DNA of 64,000 nucleotides, taken from assembly GCA_964615375.1 (NCBI GenBank), contig CAZTOW010000006.1, forward strand, positions 124,001 through 188,000. Reading direction: 5' to 3'. This document shows, one piece after another, positions 8,653 to 17,819 of the stretch. The translations under genes were made by a program, and so were the position numbers. A model generated the notes under the pieces. It was not told the DNA's origin. It ran no database searches and saw only the letters and a program-made list of their open reading frames with translations. Positions within the stretch are counted from its first letter, which is position 1. The number at the start of each line of letters is the position of its first letter. This stretch comes from CAZKWG01 sp964615375 (lineage in GTDB: Bacteria; Myxococcota_A; UBA796; CAZKWG01).

Positions 8653-9285
8653 ATGAGCCTCGACCTCTCCGACTGGGCAACGCCCGACCGCGGCGCCCTC
8701 TTCGTCGTCACCGGGGCCAGCGGCACGGGCAAGACCACGCTCGTGCGCGAGGCCCTGAGCGTGGTCCCCGGGCTCGGCTGGTCGGTCAGCATGACGACCC
8801 GCGCGCCGCGGACGGGCGAGGTGGACGGCCGCGACTACCACTTCGTGACCCGCCCGGACTTCGACGCCGCCGTGCAGGCGGGCGCCCTGCTGGAGTGGGC
8901 GGAGGTCTACGGCAACCGCTACGGCACCCCGCGGGCCCCGGTGGAGGAGGCCCTCTCCCGCGGCCAGAGCATCCTGCTGGAGATCGACGCCCAGGGCGCC
9001 CGGCAGGTCCGCGCGGCGCTCCCCGAGGCGGTGCTCGTCTTCATCCTGCCGCCCTCCATCGAGGAGCTGGAGGCCCGGCTGCGGGCCCGCTCCACCGACA
9101 GCGAGGCCGTCATCCAGCGCCGCCTGGCCGACGCCGCCACCCAGCTCCGGGCCTGCGGCGAATTCGACTATCTCATCGTCAATCGCACGCTCCAGAGCGC
9201 CCATGACCAGTTCCAGGCGGTGCTGGTGGCCGAGCTTCGCCGCCGCGCGCGCAACCCCTCCCTGGTCGCGCGCTTCGGAGCTTGA
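8653..9285 (+). CDS. gmk: Guanylate kinase
   Basis: A 210-residue enzyme that phosphorylates GMP to GDP. The P-loop VVTGASGTGKTTL is near residues 19-31. The GMP-binding region follows: SMTTRAPRTGEVDGRDYHFV (the TTRxxRxGExxGxDYxF signature). The lid and helper residues are in LEWAEVYGNRYGTP and LLEIDAQGARQV. Length and motif order are those of bacterial Gmk. It sits in the usual yicC-gmk-rel neighbourhood; an rpoZ gene, often found here, is not seen between gmk and rel. Confidence 0.96.
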   Translation: MSLDLSDWATPDRGALFVVTGASGTGKTTLVREALSVVPGLGWSVSMTTRAPRTGEVDGRDYHFVTRPDFDAAVQAGALLEWAEVYGNRYGTPRAPVEEALSRGQSILLEIDAQGARQVRAALPEAVLVFILPPSIEELEARLRARSTDSEAVIQRRLADAATQLRACGEFDYLIVNRTLQSAHDQFQAVLVAELRRRARNPSLVARFGA

Positions 9286-9360
9286 CGTCGCGCATTCGGT
9301 GTTAGCTTGTAATCGGGTCTGCAGATGCACGCGGGCCCCCGCCCAACGGGCAACGCCAGA
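9286..9360 (+). promoter_or_regulatory. Short gmk-rel intergenic stretch with weak promoter-like boxes
   Basis: TTGACG (9282-9287) overlaps the gmk stop. TAGCTT (9303-9308) follows at 15 nt and TGTAAT (9308-9313) at 20 nt. Neither spacing is ideal. It may give rel its own promoter, or rel may be read through from gmk. Confidence 0.25.
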
Positions 9361-11544
9361 ATGAGCCTCCCGGAGATCACCGAGAAAGTACGCAGCTACG
9401 CTCCGAACGCCGACCTCGACGTCGTCGTTCGCGCGTACTATTACGCCGCGCGCGCCCACAGCGGGCAGGTGCGCAAGAGCGGGGACGAGTACTTCATCCA
9501 CCCCGTCGCGGTCGCCGGCATGCTGGCCGACCTGCAGCTGGACGTGGACAGCATCGCCAGCGCGATGCTCCACGACGTCATCGAAGACTGCCTCTGCACG
9601 CACGACGACATCGCCTCCGAGTTCAGCCCGGAGATCGCCGATCTGGTGGACGGCGTCACCAAGATCGGCAAGCTGCAGTTCAAGAACAAGCACGAGGCGG
9701 AGGCGGAGAATTTCCGCAAGCTCGTGCTGGCGATGGCCAAGGACATCCGGGTCATCCTCATCAAGCTGGCCGACCGCCTCCACAACATGCGCACGCTGGA
9801 GCACATGCGGGCCGACCGCCAGCGCGCCATCGCCCAGGAGACGCTGGACATCTACGCGCCCATCGCCAACCGGCTCGGGCTGCACCGCTACAAGATGGAG
9901 CTGGAGGACCTCTGCTTCAAGTACCTCCACCCTGACTTCTACGAAGACATCGTGGCCCGCATGGAGGAGCGGGAGCCGGACCGGCAGGCCTACATCGAGG
10001 GCGTGAACGCGCTGCTCGCGGAGAAGCTCCGCGAGATGGACCTGCCGGCGAACGTCAGCGGGCGCTCCAAGCACATCTACTCCTTCTACCGGAAGATGAC
10101 CTCCAGCAACCTGGACTTCGACCAGATCCACGACCTGCTGGCCTTCCGGGTGATCGTGGACCAGGTGGGGCAGTGCTACACGGCGCTGGGCCTGATGCAC
10201 GCGCTGTTCCGGCCGGTGCCCGACCGCTTCAAGGACTACATCGCCACGCCCAAGTCCAACGGCTACCAGTCGCTGCACACGGTGGTGATCGGCCCCGAGG
10301 GCAGGCAGATCGAGGTGCAGATCCGCACCGCCGAGATGCACAAGGTCGCCGAGCGCGGCATCGCCGCCCACTGGAAGTACAAGGAGGGCCACCTCGCCCT
10401 GTCCAAGGAGGACATCAGCAAGATGTCCAAGCTGCGCGAGCTCTTCGAGGCCGCGCAGGAGGTGGACGACCCGCAGGAATTCCTGGAGACGGTCAAGGTA
10501 GACCTCTTCGCCAACGAGATCTTCGCGTTCACGCCGCGCGGGGACGTGAAGTTCTTCCCGCAGGGCGCCACTGCCCTGGACTTCGCCTACGCCATCCATA
10601 GCAAGGTGGGGCACCACTGCGCCGGGGCCCGGGTCAACGGGCGCATGGCGCCGCTGTCCACGCCGCTGAAGGCGGGCGACTCCGTCGAGATCATCACGAA
10701 CCCGGCCCAGAAACCCTCGCGCGACTGGCTGGAGATGGCGCGCACGGGCCGGGCGCTCTCGCGCATCCGCCGGGCCGTGCGCGAGGAGGAGCGTGAGCGC
10801 GGGCGCGTGCTGGGCCGCGAGATGCTGGAGGGCGCGCTCAAGAAGTACGACCACACGCTGGCGAAGGTGCAGAAGAGCGGGCGGCTGGACGAGGCGATGA
10901 AGGAGCACAACCTCCGCAACCTCGACCAGGTCTTCCTGGCCGTGGGGCTGGGGCAGCTCACGCTCGACCGCCTGCTGCCGCAGCTCCTCCCGGCGGGCAC
11001 CATCGAGGAGCCGGCCCCCGAGGCCGAGCCCCTCTTCGCCAGCCTGCTCAAGCGCTTCCGCCGCCCCTCCAAGACGAGCCCGGTGCTCATTCAGGGCGAG
11101 GGCGACATGCTGGTCAAGTTCGCCCAGTGCTGCAACCCGCTGCCGGGCGAGCCGGTGGCCGGGTACATCACGCGCGGGCAGGGCGTGACGGTCCACCTGG
11201 CCAGCTGTCGGGAGCTGCTCTCGCTCGAGCCCGCCCGCCGCGTGGCGGTGGAGTGGCAGTCGGGCGTGAAGGGCCAGCACTCCAGCCAGCTGGTCATCGT
11301 CTGCGCCAACAAGCCAGGGATGCTGGCGGACATCTCGGCGGCATGCAAGACCGGGTCCATCAACATCCACAGCGTCAACGTCGAGCACCTGCCCGACAAC
11401 AAGTCCTCCATCCAGCTTCAAGTGTCGGTGGAGGACGTGGGCCAGCTGACGAAGCTGATGCGGGCGATCGAGAAGATCAAGGGCGTGATCCGGGTGAGCC
11501 GCGTGCGCATGCAGATCGTCGGGGTCGAGGCCGCGGCGACCTGA
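9361..11544 (+). CDS. relA: Bifunctional (p)ppGpp synthetase/hydrolase (Rel/SpoT)
   Basis: 727 residues from ATG 9361. An in-frame ATG at 9325 exists, but SLPEITEKVRSYAPNADLD aligns with the usual Rel N-terminus. The HD hydrolase domain shows FIHPVAVAGMLADL, SAMLHDVIEDC (the HD pair) and KLADRLHNMRTL. The synthetase domain shows IYSFYRKM, DLLAFRVIV and PDRFKDYIATPKSNGYQSLH; the RFKD motif is the basic R-x-K-D form of bifunctional enzymes. A TGS domain (IFAFTPRGDVKFFPQGATA) and a C-terminal ACT domain (SSQLVIVCANKPGMLADIS) follow. It controls the stringent response. All catalytic motifs appear intact. Confidence 0.95.
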   Translation: MSLPEITEKVRSYAPNADLDVVVRAYYYAARAHSGQVRKSGDEYFIHPVAVAGMLADLQLDVDSIASAMLHDVIEDCLCTHDDIASEFSPEIADLVDGVTKIGKLQFKNKHEAEAENFRKLVLAMAKDIRVILIKLADRLHNMRTLEHMRADRQRAIAQETLDIYAPIANRLGLHRYKMELEDLCFKYLHPDFYEDIVARMEEREPDRQAYIEGVNALLAEKLREMDLPANVSGRSKHIYSFYRKMTSSNLDFDQIHDLLAFRVIVDQVGQCYTALGLMHALFRPVPDRFKDYIATPKSNGYQSLHTVVIGPEGRQIEVQIRTAEMHKVAERGIAAHWKYKEGHLALSKEDISKMSKLRELFEAAQEVDDPQEFLETVKVDLFANEIFAFTPRGDVKFFPQGATALDFAYAIHSKVGHHCAGARVNGRMAPLSTPLKAGDSVEIITNPAQKPSRDWLEMARTGRALSRIRRAVREEERERGRVLGREMLEGALKKYDHTLAKVQKSGRLDEAMKEHNLRNLDQVFLAVGLGQLTLDRLLPQLLPAGTIEEPAPEAEPLFASLLKRFRRPSKTSPVLIQGEGDMLVKFAQCCNPLPGEPVAGYITRGQGVTVHLASCRELLSLEPARRVAVEWQSGVKGQHSSQLVIVCANKPGMLADISAACKTGSINIHSVNVEHLPDNKSSIQLQVSVEDVGQLTKLMRAIEKIKGVIRVSRVRMQIVGVEAAAT

Positions 11545-11632
11545 GCCAGATGGCCGGATCCGGCCAGCCTCTGACCTGAATCCAGCCATCCGACGCTCTC
11601 CGTCGCGCGCTATGTGCAGAGTCGGAGGTCTC

Positions 11633-12979
11633 ATGATCTGGAACGGTCAGCCCATCCCCGAGCACCTGCCCGGCGAGCCCGAACCTCGGAGGTGGAGCGC
11701 GCTCGAGCTCGCCCTCGCGCTGTCGCAGAAGGTGCTCGCCCTGTTCGCGGTGGCCCTCGTCGCGCTGCTGGTCCTCCCCTTCTACCTGCCGCTTCGCCTG
11801 GTCTACGGTCGTCCGCCCGTGACGCCGCCCGTGGGGCACGTCCTGCGCCTCATGGGCCTCTCCCTCTTCGGGGCCCATCCCCCTCCCGGGCCAAGGCTGC
11901 TGCGGCGGGTCGTGCTGGCCATGAGCGCGCTCCAGGAGGGCCTGCGCACGCAGATCTGGGGCTTCGGCTGGCTCCTGGATGAGCTGCTCTACGGCCGTGA
12001 GGTGGCCGCCACGGAGATCCGCTCCCCGCTCTTCGAGGTCAGCGCGGCGCGCAGCGGCAGCACGCAGCTCGCCCACTACCTGGAGGAGGACCCTCATCTG
12101 GTCACGGTCACCGTGCTGCAGTCCACCTTCCCCTTCCTCTGGGCCTGGCGGCACCTCGCCCCGAGGCTGGCCCGGTACTTCCCGCGCGAGCGGGTCGAGC
12201 AGATCGCCCAGGGCCTGTTCACGAAGGAGTTCCTCCAACGGCACGAGTTCAGCCCCTTCCACACCGACACCTTCGAGGTGCAGTTCATGATGCACCAGCT
12301 CGCGACGGTGTCCCTGGCGCTCGGCCCCTCCGTCGCCAGCGTCGACATCAACACCTCGGACGATGATCCGCGCTCCAGGCGGATCTGGGAGGATGACTTC
12401 ATCCGCTTCCTCGACACGATGGGCCGCAAGGTGCTGCTCTTCTCCCCGACCGCGCCGGACGGGACGCCGCGTCGGCTCATGGTCAAGGGCCACTTCGTCC
12501 GCTCGGTCGGGATCCTCGAGCAGCGCTACCCCGACGCCCGCTTCCTGGTCATGCTGCGCCTGCCGGACAAGCGGCTCCAGAGCTTCGTCAACTACATCCG
12601 GTGCAACCCCTTCGACGCCCTCGTCGGGCCGACCCCCTGGGACTGGCTGGTCGAGCTGCTGGTCAACCTGGACCAGCGCTACCTGAACAGCGAGCTGGCC
12701 TGGCTCACCCGCCCCGCCGTGGGCCGGCGCTGCGTGATCCCCTTCGATGACTACGTGCGCGACCTGGAGGGCACCATGCGCCGGGTCTACCGCGAGTGCC
12801 TGGACCAGGACGAGCTGCCCAGCCACGTCCCCCGCAAGCACGGGCCGCGGGAGCGCACGAACTATCTGGTCGATCGCTCGCTCGCTCAGCTCGGGATCGA
12901 CGGGGCGGCCTACAACGCCCAGAACGCGGCCTACGTCGCGCTCTGCAAGGGCTCGGTCCCCGCGCCCGCCAGGACATAG
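11633..12979 (+). CDS. Sulfotransferase family protein with N-terminal membrane segment
   Basis: I choose ATG 11633 because GGAGG (11624-11628) lies just upstream; an in-frame ATG at 11612 lacks a site. The product is 448 residues. Residues ~25-50 (a run of Leu/Ala/Val ending LVLPFYLPLRLVYG) form a membrane helix. SPLFEVSAARSGSTQLAHYL near 131-150 is the PAPS 5'-phosphosulfate-binding loop of sulfotransferases (P-x-F-x-x-x-x-x-R-S-G-S/T). RYPDARFLVMLRLPDKRLQS near 296-315 is the 3'-phosphate-binding segment. KHGPRERTNY near the end is family-like. Acceptor unknown. The 3' end overlaps the convergent purN by 49 bp. Confidence 0.75.
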   Translation: MIWNGQPIPEHLPGEPEPRRWSALELALALSQKVLALFAVALVALLVLPFYLPLRLVYGRPPVTPPVGHVLRLMGLSLFGAHPPPGPRLLRRVVLAMSALQEGLRTQIWGFGWLLDELLYGREVAATEIRSPLFEVSAARSGSTQLAHYLEEDPHLVTVTVLQSTFPFLWAWRHLAPRLARYFPRERVEQIAQGLFTKEFLQRHEFSPFHTDTFEVQFMMHQLATVSLALGPSVASVDINTSDDDPRSRRIWEDDFIRFLDTMGRKVLLFSPTAPDGTPRRLMVKGHFVRSVGILEQRYPDARFLVMLRLPDKRLQSFVNYIRCNPFDALVGPTPWDWLVELLVNLDQRYLNSELAWLTRPAVGRRCVIPFDDYVRDLEGTMRRVYRECLDQDELPSHVPRKHGPRERTNYLVDRSLAQLGIDGAAYNAQNAAYVALCKGSVPAPART

Positions 12980-13608
12980 GGGCGCTCGCCGGGGGGCAGG
13001 TCCAGGACCGCGCGCCGCCCCTCCACCCGGATCCGGCCCTCCACCGCCCAGCGCAGGACCATCGGGTAGAGGCGGTGCTCCACCTGCAGGACGCGGGCCG
13101 AGAGCGTCGCCTCGGTGTCGTGGGGGAGCACGGGCACGGCACCCTGGGCCAGGATGGGGCCGGTGTCCGTGCCGGCGTCGACGAGGTGGACCGTGGCGCC
13201 GGTCACGCGCACGCCGGCCTCGAGGGCCTGACGCTGGGCGTGCATGCCGGGGAAGCTGGGCAGCAGGGCCGGGTGGATGTTCAGCACCCGCCAGGGGAAG
13301 GCGCCCAGCAGCGTGGGCGTGACGATGCGCATGTAGCCGGCCAGACAGACCCACTCGACCCCGTGCTGGCGGAGCAGATCGACCACGGCGGCGTCGAAGC
13401 TGGCGCGGTCGGGCCAGCCGCGGTGGGTGAGGCTGGCGGTGGGGACGCCGGCCCGGCGCGCGCGCTCGAGCCCGCCCGCGTCGGCCACGTTGGAGAAGAC
13501 CAGCGCGATCTCCGCCGGGTAGTCGGGGGCGCTGGCGGCGTCCAGGATCGCCTGGAGGTTGGTCCCGCCGCCCGAGATCAACACCCCCACACGGACCCGC
13601 GCGCTCAC
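12931..13608 (-). CDS. purN: Phosphoribosylglycinamide formyltransferase (GART)
   Basis: A 225-residue enzyme of purine synthesis that formylates GAR with 10-formyl-THF. RVGVLISGGGTNLQAIL is the N-terminal substrate loop. Catalytic residues are in NIHPALLPSFPGMHAQRQAL (N, H) and GATVHLVDAGTDTGPIL (catalytic Asp). It overlaps purM by 4 nt (13605-13608), so the two are coupled, as often found. The C-terminal ~20 residues extend into the convergent sulfotransferase gene. Confidence 0.95.
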   Translation of the reverse strand: MSARVRVGVLISGGGTNLQAILDAASAPDYPAEIALVFSNVADAGGLERARRAGVPTASLTHRGWPDRASFDAAVVDLLRQHGVEWVCLAGYMRIVTPTLLGAFPWRVLNIHPALLPSFPGMHAQRQALEAGVRVTGATVHLVDAGTDTGPILAQGAVPVLPHDTEATLSARVLQVEHRLYPMVLRWAVEGRIRVEGRRAVLDLPPGERPYVLAGAGTEPLQSAT

Positions 13609-14606
13609 GAGAGCTCCACCCGCCCCTCCGGGTCGGCGCGGACGGCGCCGATGATCCGGGCTCCCACGGCCGCCGCCGCCGCCGCCGCCTGATCGGGCGG
13701 GACCACGGCCACCATGCCGACGCCGAGGTTGAAGGTGCGCTGGAGATCCTCGTCGTCCAGCCCGCCCAGGCGTTGGAGCAGGACGAAGATGGGGGGGATC
13801 TCCCAGCTCCCGCGGGTGAGCGCCACGCCCAGCCCGGCGGGGATGACCCGGGGGATGTTCTCGGTGAGCCCGCCGCCCGTGATGTGGGCGAGCGCGCGCA
13901 GGTCGAAGCGCTCGCGGAGCAGGCGCGCCTCGGGCACGTAGATGCGCGTGGGGCGCAGCAGCGCGTCGGCCAGCGGCTCGCCGAGCCCGTGCTCCTGGCT
14001 CCAGTCCAGCGGGTCCACCAGGCGGCGCACCAGGCTGTAGCCGTTGCTGTGCAGGCCGCTCGACGGGATGCCCAGCACCGCGTCTCCCTCCCGCACCCGG
14101 GCCCCGTCCAGGATGGCGTCGCGCTCCACCGCGCCCACGCAGAAGCCGGCCAGATCATAGTGACCCGGGGCGTACATCCCCGGCATCTCCGCGGTCTCCC
14201 CGCCGACCAGGGCGCAGCCCGACTGGCGGCAGCCCTCGGCGATGCCCTCGATGACCTGGACGGCCACCCCGGGCTCCAGGCGCCCGGTGGCGAAGTAGTC
14301 CAGGAAGAAGAGGGGCTCCGCCCCGCAGACGATCACGTCGTTGACGCACATCGCCACCAGGTCGACGCCGATGGTGTGGTGGACGCCCAGCCGCTGGGCC
14401 ACCAGGAGCTTGGTGCCGACGCCGTCCGTGCCGCTGACCAGCACCGGGTCGCGGTAGCGCCCGCCCAGCGCGAAGAGGGCGCCGAAGCCGCCCAGATCGC
14501 CCAGCACGCCCGGGCGGAAGGTGCTGCGCACCGCGCCGCGGATCCCGTCGACGACCGCCTCGCCCGCGTCGATGTCCACCCCCGCCTCGCGGTAGGCCTT
14601 GCTCAT
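13605..14606 (-). CDS. purM: Phosphoribosylformylglycinamidine cyclo-ligase (AIR synthetase)
   Basis: 333 residues from ATG 14606 (SKAYREAGVDIDAGEAVVDG); the open frame upstream of this is a shadow of the next gene. GGFGALFALGG, SGTDGVGTKLLVA and HHTIGVDLVAMCVNDVIVCG are the ATP/FGAM-binding motifs, and ALVGGETAEMPGMYA and IPSSGLHSNGYSLVR are further PurM signatures. It makes AIR from FGAM and ATP. Order purM then purN, with a 4-nt overlap on each side (lipoprotein gene upstream, purN downstream), suggests a three-gene transcript. Confidence 0.95.
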   Translation of the reverse strand: MSKAYREAGVDIDAGEAVVDGIRGAVRSTFRPGVLGDLGGFGALFALGGRYRDPVLVSGTDGVGTKLLVAQRLGVHHTIGVDLVAMCVNDVIVCGAEPLFFLDYFATGRLEPGVAVQVIEGIAEGCRQSGCALVGGETAEMPGMYAPGHYDLAGFCVGAVERDAILDGARVREGDAVLGIPSSGLHSNGYSLVRRLVDPLDWSQEHGLGEPLADALLRPTRIYVPEARLLRERFDLRALAHITGGGLTENIPRVIPAGLGVALTRGSWEIPPIFVLLQRLGGLDDEDLQRTFNLGVGMVAVVPPDQAAAAAAAVGARIIGAVRADPEGRVELS

Positions 14607-15145
14607 GGGCCGCCGTCCTCGCCCGTGGCGGTGGGCGTGTAGCCCGAGACCGTGCCGAGCTCGCTCTCCAGCCCGTTGCCGTCGGTCACGACGGCGCCGA
14701 ACTCGGTGAGCGTGTCGTACTCGATGCCCGCCCCGGAGATGCCGATCTGGATGCCGACCGTCCCGCCCGGGGCGGTGCAGTCGCCGTCGTCGGAGAGCGT
14801 GCCGGAGTTGGAGAAGCCGTTCTCCGAGCTCTGCTCCACCGTCCCGTCCACCACGTCGTCGTAGTAGACCGAGAGCTTGTAGGAGGCGAGGTCCCAGTCT
14901 TCGTCCTCGGCCTCCACCCACACGGTGATGGTGGGGTACTCGTCGTTCTCGAAGCGCTGCACGCCGGTGTTCTCGAGCTCCATGGACACGATCACCGGGG
15001 GCGTGCCGCCCACGCAGTCATCGGCCGTCTCCTGGGTCTCGGTCTCCACCGGGGGAGCCGACTCCTCCACCTTCTCCTCGCCGCACGCCGCCAGGCTGAC
15101 GCCCAGAAGCGCACTCAGGAACAGAAGCTCGCTCCGTGCTGCCAT
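14603..15145 (-). CDS. Lipoprotein of unknown function at the head of the purMN transcript
   Basis: A 180-residue product from ATG 15145, chosen because GGAGG lies 5-9 nt upstream and because AARSELLFLSALLGVSLAAC is a clear lipoprotein signal (lipobox LAAC, lipidated Cys near residue 21). The mature part is acidic (EEKVEESAPPVETETQE) and then beta-rich, possibly an Ig-like fold. No catalytic motif is seen. It overlaps purM by 4 nt, which is odd for a surface lipoprotein and suggests shared transcription without functional relation. Confidence 0.75.
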   Translation of the reverse strand: MAARSELLFLSALLGVSLAACGEEKVEESAPPVETETQETADDCVGGTPPVIVSMELENTGVQRFENDEYPTITVWVEAEDEDWDLASYKLSVYYDDVVDGTVEQSSENGFSNSGTLSDDGDCTAPGGTVGIQIGISGAGIEYDTLTEFGAVVTDGNGLESELGTVSGYTPTATGEDGGP

Positions 15146-15248
15146 CTTCGCCTCCTCGCCTTCGTCGGGCCTCGCCCGCGGCCCGTGGGGGCACGTAGCA
15201 CGTCCGCGCCGGAGCCGGTAAGGTACGGGCCTGGGAGGGCCCTCACCC

Positions 15249-16019
15249 ATGCCCACGCGCGTCGGCCACGTGCTCCGCGACAACCTCGGCAGCATCCGCA
15301 AGATCTACCTGCGCAGCAACCGCATCGTGCGCCGCGGGGACTTCGCGCTCTACCCGGAGACCGTGCTGCTGCTGCACGGCTTCTTCCAGACGCGCAACGT
15401 CTGGGAGGTGATGGAGGACCGCCTGCGCCACGACGGCTACGGCGTCTTCAGCTTCGACCTGGGCGGGCTCTTCTGGCGCTTCAACACACGCTCCATCTCG
15501 TATCTGGCCCAGCACATCTCCGAGAAGCTGGAGGGCGTCTGCGCCCGCTACGGGCTCGAGCGCTTCCACATCGTGGGGCACTCCAAGGGCGGGCTCATCG
15601 CGCGGCACTACATCCAGGGGCACGGGGGAGAGCGGCGGGTCAAGAGCCTGATCACGCTGGGCACCCCGCACCACGGCACGCCCCTGGCGGCCCTGGGCGT
15701 GGGGCTGATGGGCGGCGGGATCCTGAGCCGCAGCCCCATGGACATGATCCCGGGCTCGCGCTTCCTCAAGCGGCTCTCCGAGGACACCTTCCCGCCTCAG
15801 ATCCCGCTGGTCAGCGTGTTCTCCAAGGATGACCTCATCTGCCCGGCCTGGGGCGCCACGCTGCACCCCAAGGACGGCGAGACCAGCATGAAGAACGTCG
15901 TCGTCAAGGGCGTGGGCCACACCGGGCTCTGCCACGACGCGGGGGTCTACCACATCGTGCGCACGGAGCTGGAGCGCGCCTCTCAGCTCTGGCGCGAACG
16001 CGCGGGCTCCGCCGCCTGA
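15249..16019 (+). CDS. Alpha/beta-hydrolase (lipase/esterase-like)
   Basis: 256 residues. TVLLLHGFFQTRNVWEVM near residue 38 holds the oxyanion HG motif. FHIVGHSKGGLIARHYIQ near residue 105 holds the nucleophile elbow GHSKG (Ser). VSVFSKDDLICP near 185 may supply the acid residue, and VVKGVGHTGLCHD near 220 the catalytic His. The GTPHHGTPLA segment is typical of triacylglycerol lipase/PGAP1-like enzymes. There is no signal peptide, so it is probably cytoplasmic or membrane-peripheral. Substrate unknown. Confidence 0.82.
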   Translation: MPTRVGHVLRDNLGSIRKIYLRSNRIVRRGDFALYPETVLLLHGFFQTRNVWEVMEDRLRHDGYGVFSFDLGGLFWRFNTRSISYLAQHISEKLEGVCARYGLERFHIVGHSKGGLIARHYIQGHGGERRVKSLITLGTPHHGTPLAALGVGLMGGGILSRSPMDMIPGSRFLKRLSEDTFPPQIPLVSVFSKDDLICPAWGATLHPKDGETSMKNVVVKGVGHTGLCHDAGVYHIVRTELERASQLWRERAGSAA

Positions 16020-16025
16020 GCGAGC

Positions 16026-17723
16026 CTACTTCGCGCCCTCGGCGGGCGGGGCGGCCGGCGCGGAGGGCGGCGAGGCGTCCACGCAGCAGCGGAAGCTGAG
16101 CGTGCCGTCCGAGTAGGTCACCGACTCGTCCATGGCGTAGGCGCAGCGGCTCCCGCGGCCGTTGTTGTTCTTCAGGCCGCCCTTCACCACGCGCCGCGTG
16201 CCCTTGGTGCCCTCCACCGTGCTGGTCCACTCGCGCAGGCCGCCGGAGAGGTCCATGACGCCGTAGCCGCTCATGCAGGCCGGGCGGTCGCCGAGGTTGT
16301 AGGGCTTGTCCATGCTGTCGCCGCAAGGGCCGGGATCGTAGATGTCCCCGTAGGCGTAGATGCTGCTGTCCGTCCCCTTGCAGGCCTTCTCCCACTCCTC
16401 TTCGGTGCACAGGCGCTTGCTGAACTTCGCGCAGGTGTCCGCCGCCTCCTGCCAGGTCACCCGGGTCACGGGCTTGACGGGGTTGCCGTCGGCGTCCTTG
16501 ACCGTGTTGGGGAACTCGTAGCGGTCGATGAAGTAGGCCGGCAGCTCCACGACCCGCGTGAGGGGCTCGGAGAGCGAGGCCGTGCTGTTGACGTCCTCGG
16601 CGTTGAAGCGCCCCATCACGAAGGGGCCCGCCGGGATGTAAAGCATCTCCGGGTGGTCGCCGGAGATCTTCTCCATGATGTCGGGCGGCGGGATCTGGAG
16701 CTTGCTCTTGACCTCGGAGCGCACGCGCTCGTCCTTGGCCGTAGCCTCCGCCTGCGGGTTCGGCTCCTCGCGGACGCCGACGTAGACGCCGACGCCCAGC
16801 ACGACCAGGGCCACCGCCCCGGCGCCGATGAGCACCTTGCGGAAGTTCCCGCCGCCGACCTCCTCCGCCGCGTCGTCCGAGAACGAGCGCTGGATGTCGT
16901 TGATCATGTCGCGTGCGGTCGGGTAGCGACCCTCGGAATTCGCGTCGAGCGCGATCTCGACGATGTCGTCGATGTGCTCCGGCAGGTCCTCGCGGAGCTG
17001 CGTGGGCGCCAGGTAGGTGCCGCGCGGGGTCTGGCCCACCAGCAGCTCGTAGAGCATCACGCCCACGGAGTACACGTCCGAGGACGGGCCGCCGGTGTGC
17101 TCGAAGCCCGAGAGCTCCGGCGCCACGTAGCGCGCCTCGGCCCGGCTCACGTAGCTCTCGGCGAAGATGGTCGGGCTCAGCACGTCGGCCGTGCCCACGT
17201 CGGTGATGCGCACGGTGCGCACCACCTTGCTGCCCGCCGGCCCGGTCGCCTTGGACTGGATGAGCACGTTCTCGGGCTTCAGGTTGCGGTGGATGATGCC
17301 CTGGGCGTGCAGCGCGTCCGCCGCCTCGAGGACCTGCACCACGATCTGGCAGGCCTCCTGGAGCGAGAACGACTTCTTGGCCTGCTGGTACTCCAGGAGC
17401 AGCTCGCGCAGGCTCTGGCTCTTGAAATACTCCTGCGTGAAGCAGAGCTGGCCGTCGTGCTCGAAGAGCTCGCCATAGCGGATGACGCGCTCGTTCTTGA
17501 TGTTGCGCGCGGCCTCGAAGGCCGTCGTGAAGCGCGTGCGGTCCTTGGGGTTCCGCACGAGGGACGGTCTCAGGAATTTCAGAGCGACATACTTGTTCGT
17601 GGCCGTGTTCCTGACCAGGTAGGTGGCCCCGAGGACCCCCGCGCCGAGCAGCTCGGTCACTTCGTACTTGCCGGCGATCATCTCACCGCGGTTGTACACC
17701 TTCAGCTCTTGACCTTCCGCCAC
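16026..17723 (-). CDS. Membrane Ser/Thr pseudokinase fused to a formylglycine-enzyme-like (SUMF1) domain
   Basis: 565 residues. Residues ~18-280 form a protein-kinase fold: glycine loop LLGAGVLGATYLV, VALKFL with Lys49, and APE at 201-203. The catalytic loop reads IIHRNLKPEN (Asn147 where the HRD Asp is expected) and the DFG motif reads DVG (175-177), so phosphotransfer is probably lost or weak. A single membrane helix lies at about 295-317. The outer part (~350-555) is an FGE-sulfatase/SUMF1-like domain (PEMLYIPAGPFVMGRF, RLCTEEEWEKACKG, GVMDLSGGLREWTSTVEGT, LSFRCC). Myxobacteria carry many such fusions. It probably binds ligand or acts as a signalling scaffold. An upstream promoter is listed separately. 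Confidence 0.85.
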   Translation of the reverse strand: MAEGQELKVYNRGEMIAGKYEVTELLGAGVLGATYLVRNTATNKYVALKFLRPSLVRNPKDRTRFTTAFEAARNIKNERVIRYGELFEHDGQLCFTQEYFKSQSLRELLLEYQQAKKSFSLQEACQIVVQVLEAADALHAQGIIHRNLKPENVLIQSKATGPAGSKVVRTVRITDVGTADVLSPTIFAESYVSRAEARYVAPELSGFEHTGGPSSDVYSVGVMLYELLVGQTPRGTYLAPTQLREDLPEHIDDIVEIALDANSEGRYPTARDMINDIQRSFSDDAAEEVGGGNFRKVLIGAGAVALVVLGVGVYVGVREEPNPQAEATAKDERVRSEVKSKLQIPPPDIMEKISGDHPEMLYIPAGPFVMGRFNAEDVNSTASLSEPLTRVVELPAYFIDRYEFPNTVKDADGNPVKPVTRVTWQEAADTCAKFSKRLCTEEEWEKACKGTDSSIYAYGDIYDPGPCGDSMDKPYNLGDRPACMSGYGVMDLSGGLREWTSTVEGTKGTRRVVKGGLKNNNGRGSRCAYAMDESVTYSDGTLSFRCCVDASPPSAPAAPPAEGAK

Positions 17724-17768
17724 GGCTTCTCCCGACTGCAGAAAACCCGGTTCAGACGGGCTCGGGGC

Positions 17769-17798
17769 ACCCTATCATGCGATCTCGGGCTTGTTCAA
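17769..17798 (-). promoter_or_regulatory. Candidate sigma-70 type promoter of the pseudokinase gene
   Basis: Read on the minus strand, TTGAAC (17798-17793) is followed after 18 nt by TAGGGT (17774-17769), 45 nt before the start codon at 17723. Spacing is acceptable, and the -10 box matches only partly. Confidence 0.35.
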
Positions 17799-17819
17799 GC
17801 GCCGAGGCTCGGACCATCG

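Noticed and set aside
8515..11634. A 1039-codon minus-strand frame opposite gmk and rel.
   Set aside because: Antisense to two highly conserved enzymes and of abnormal composition.
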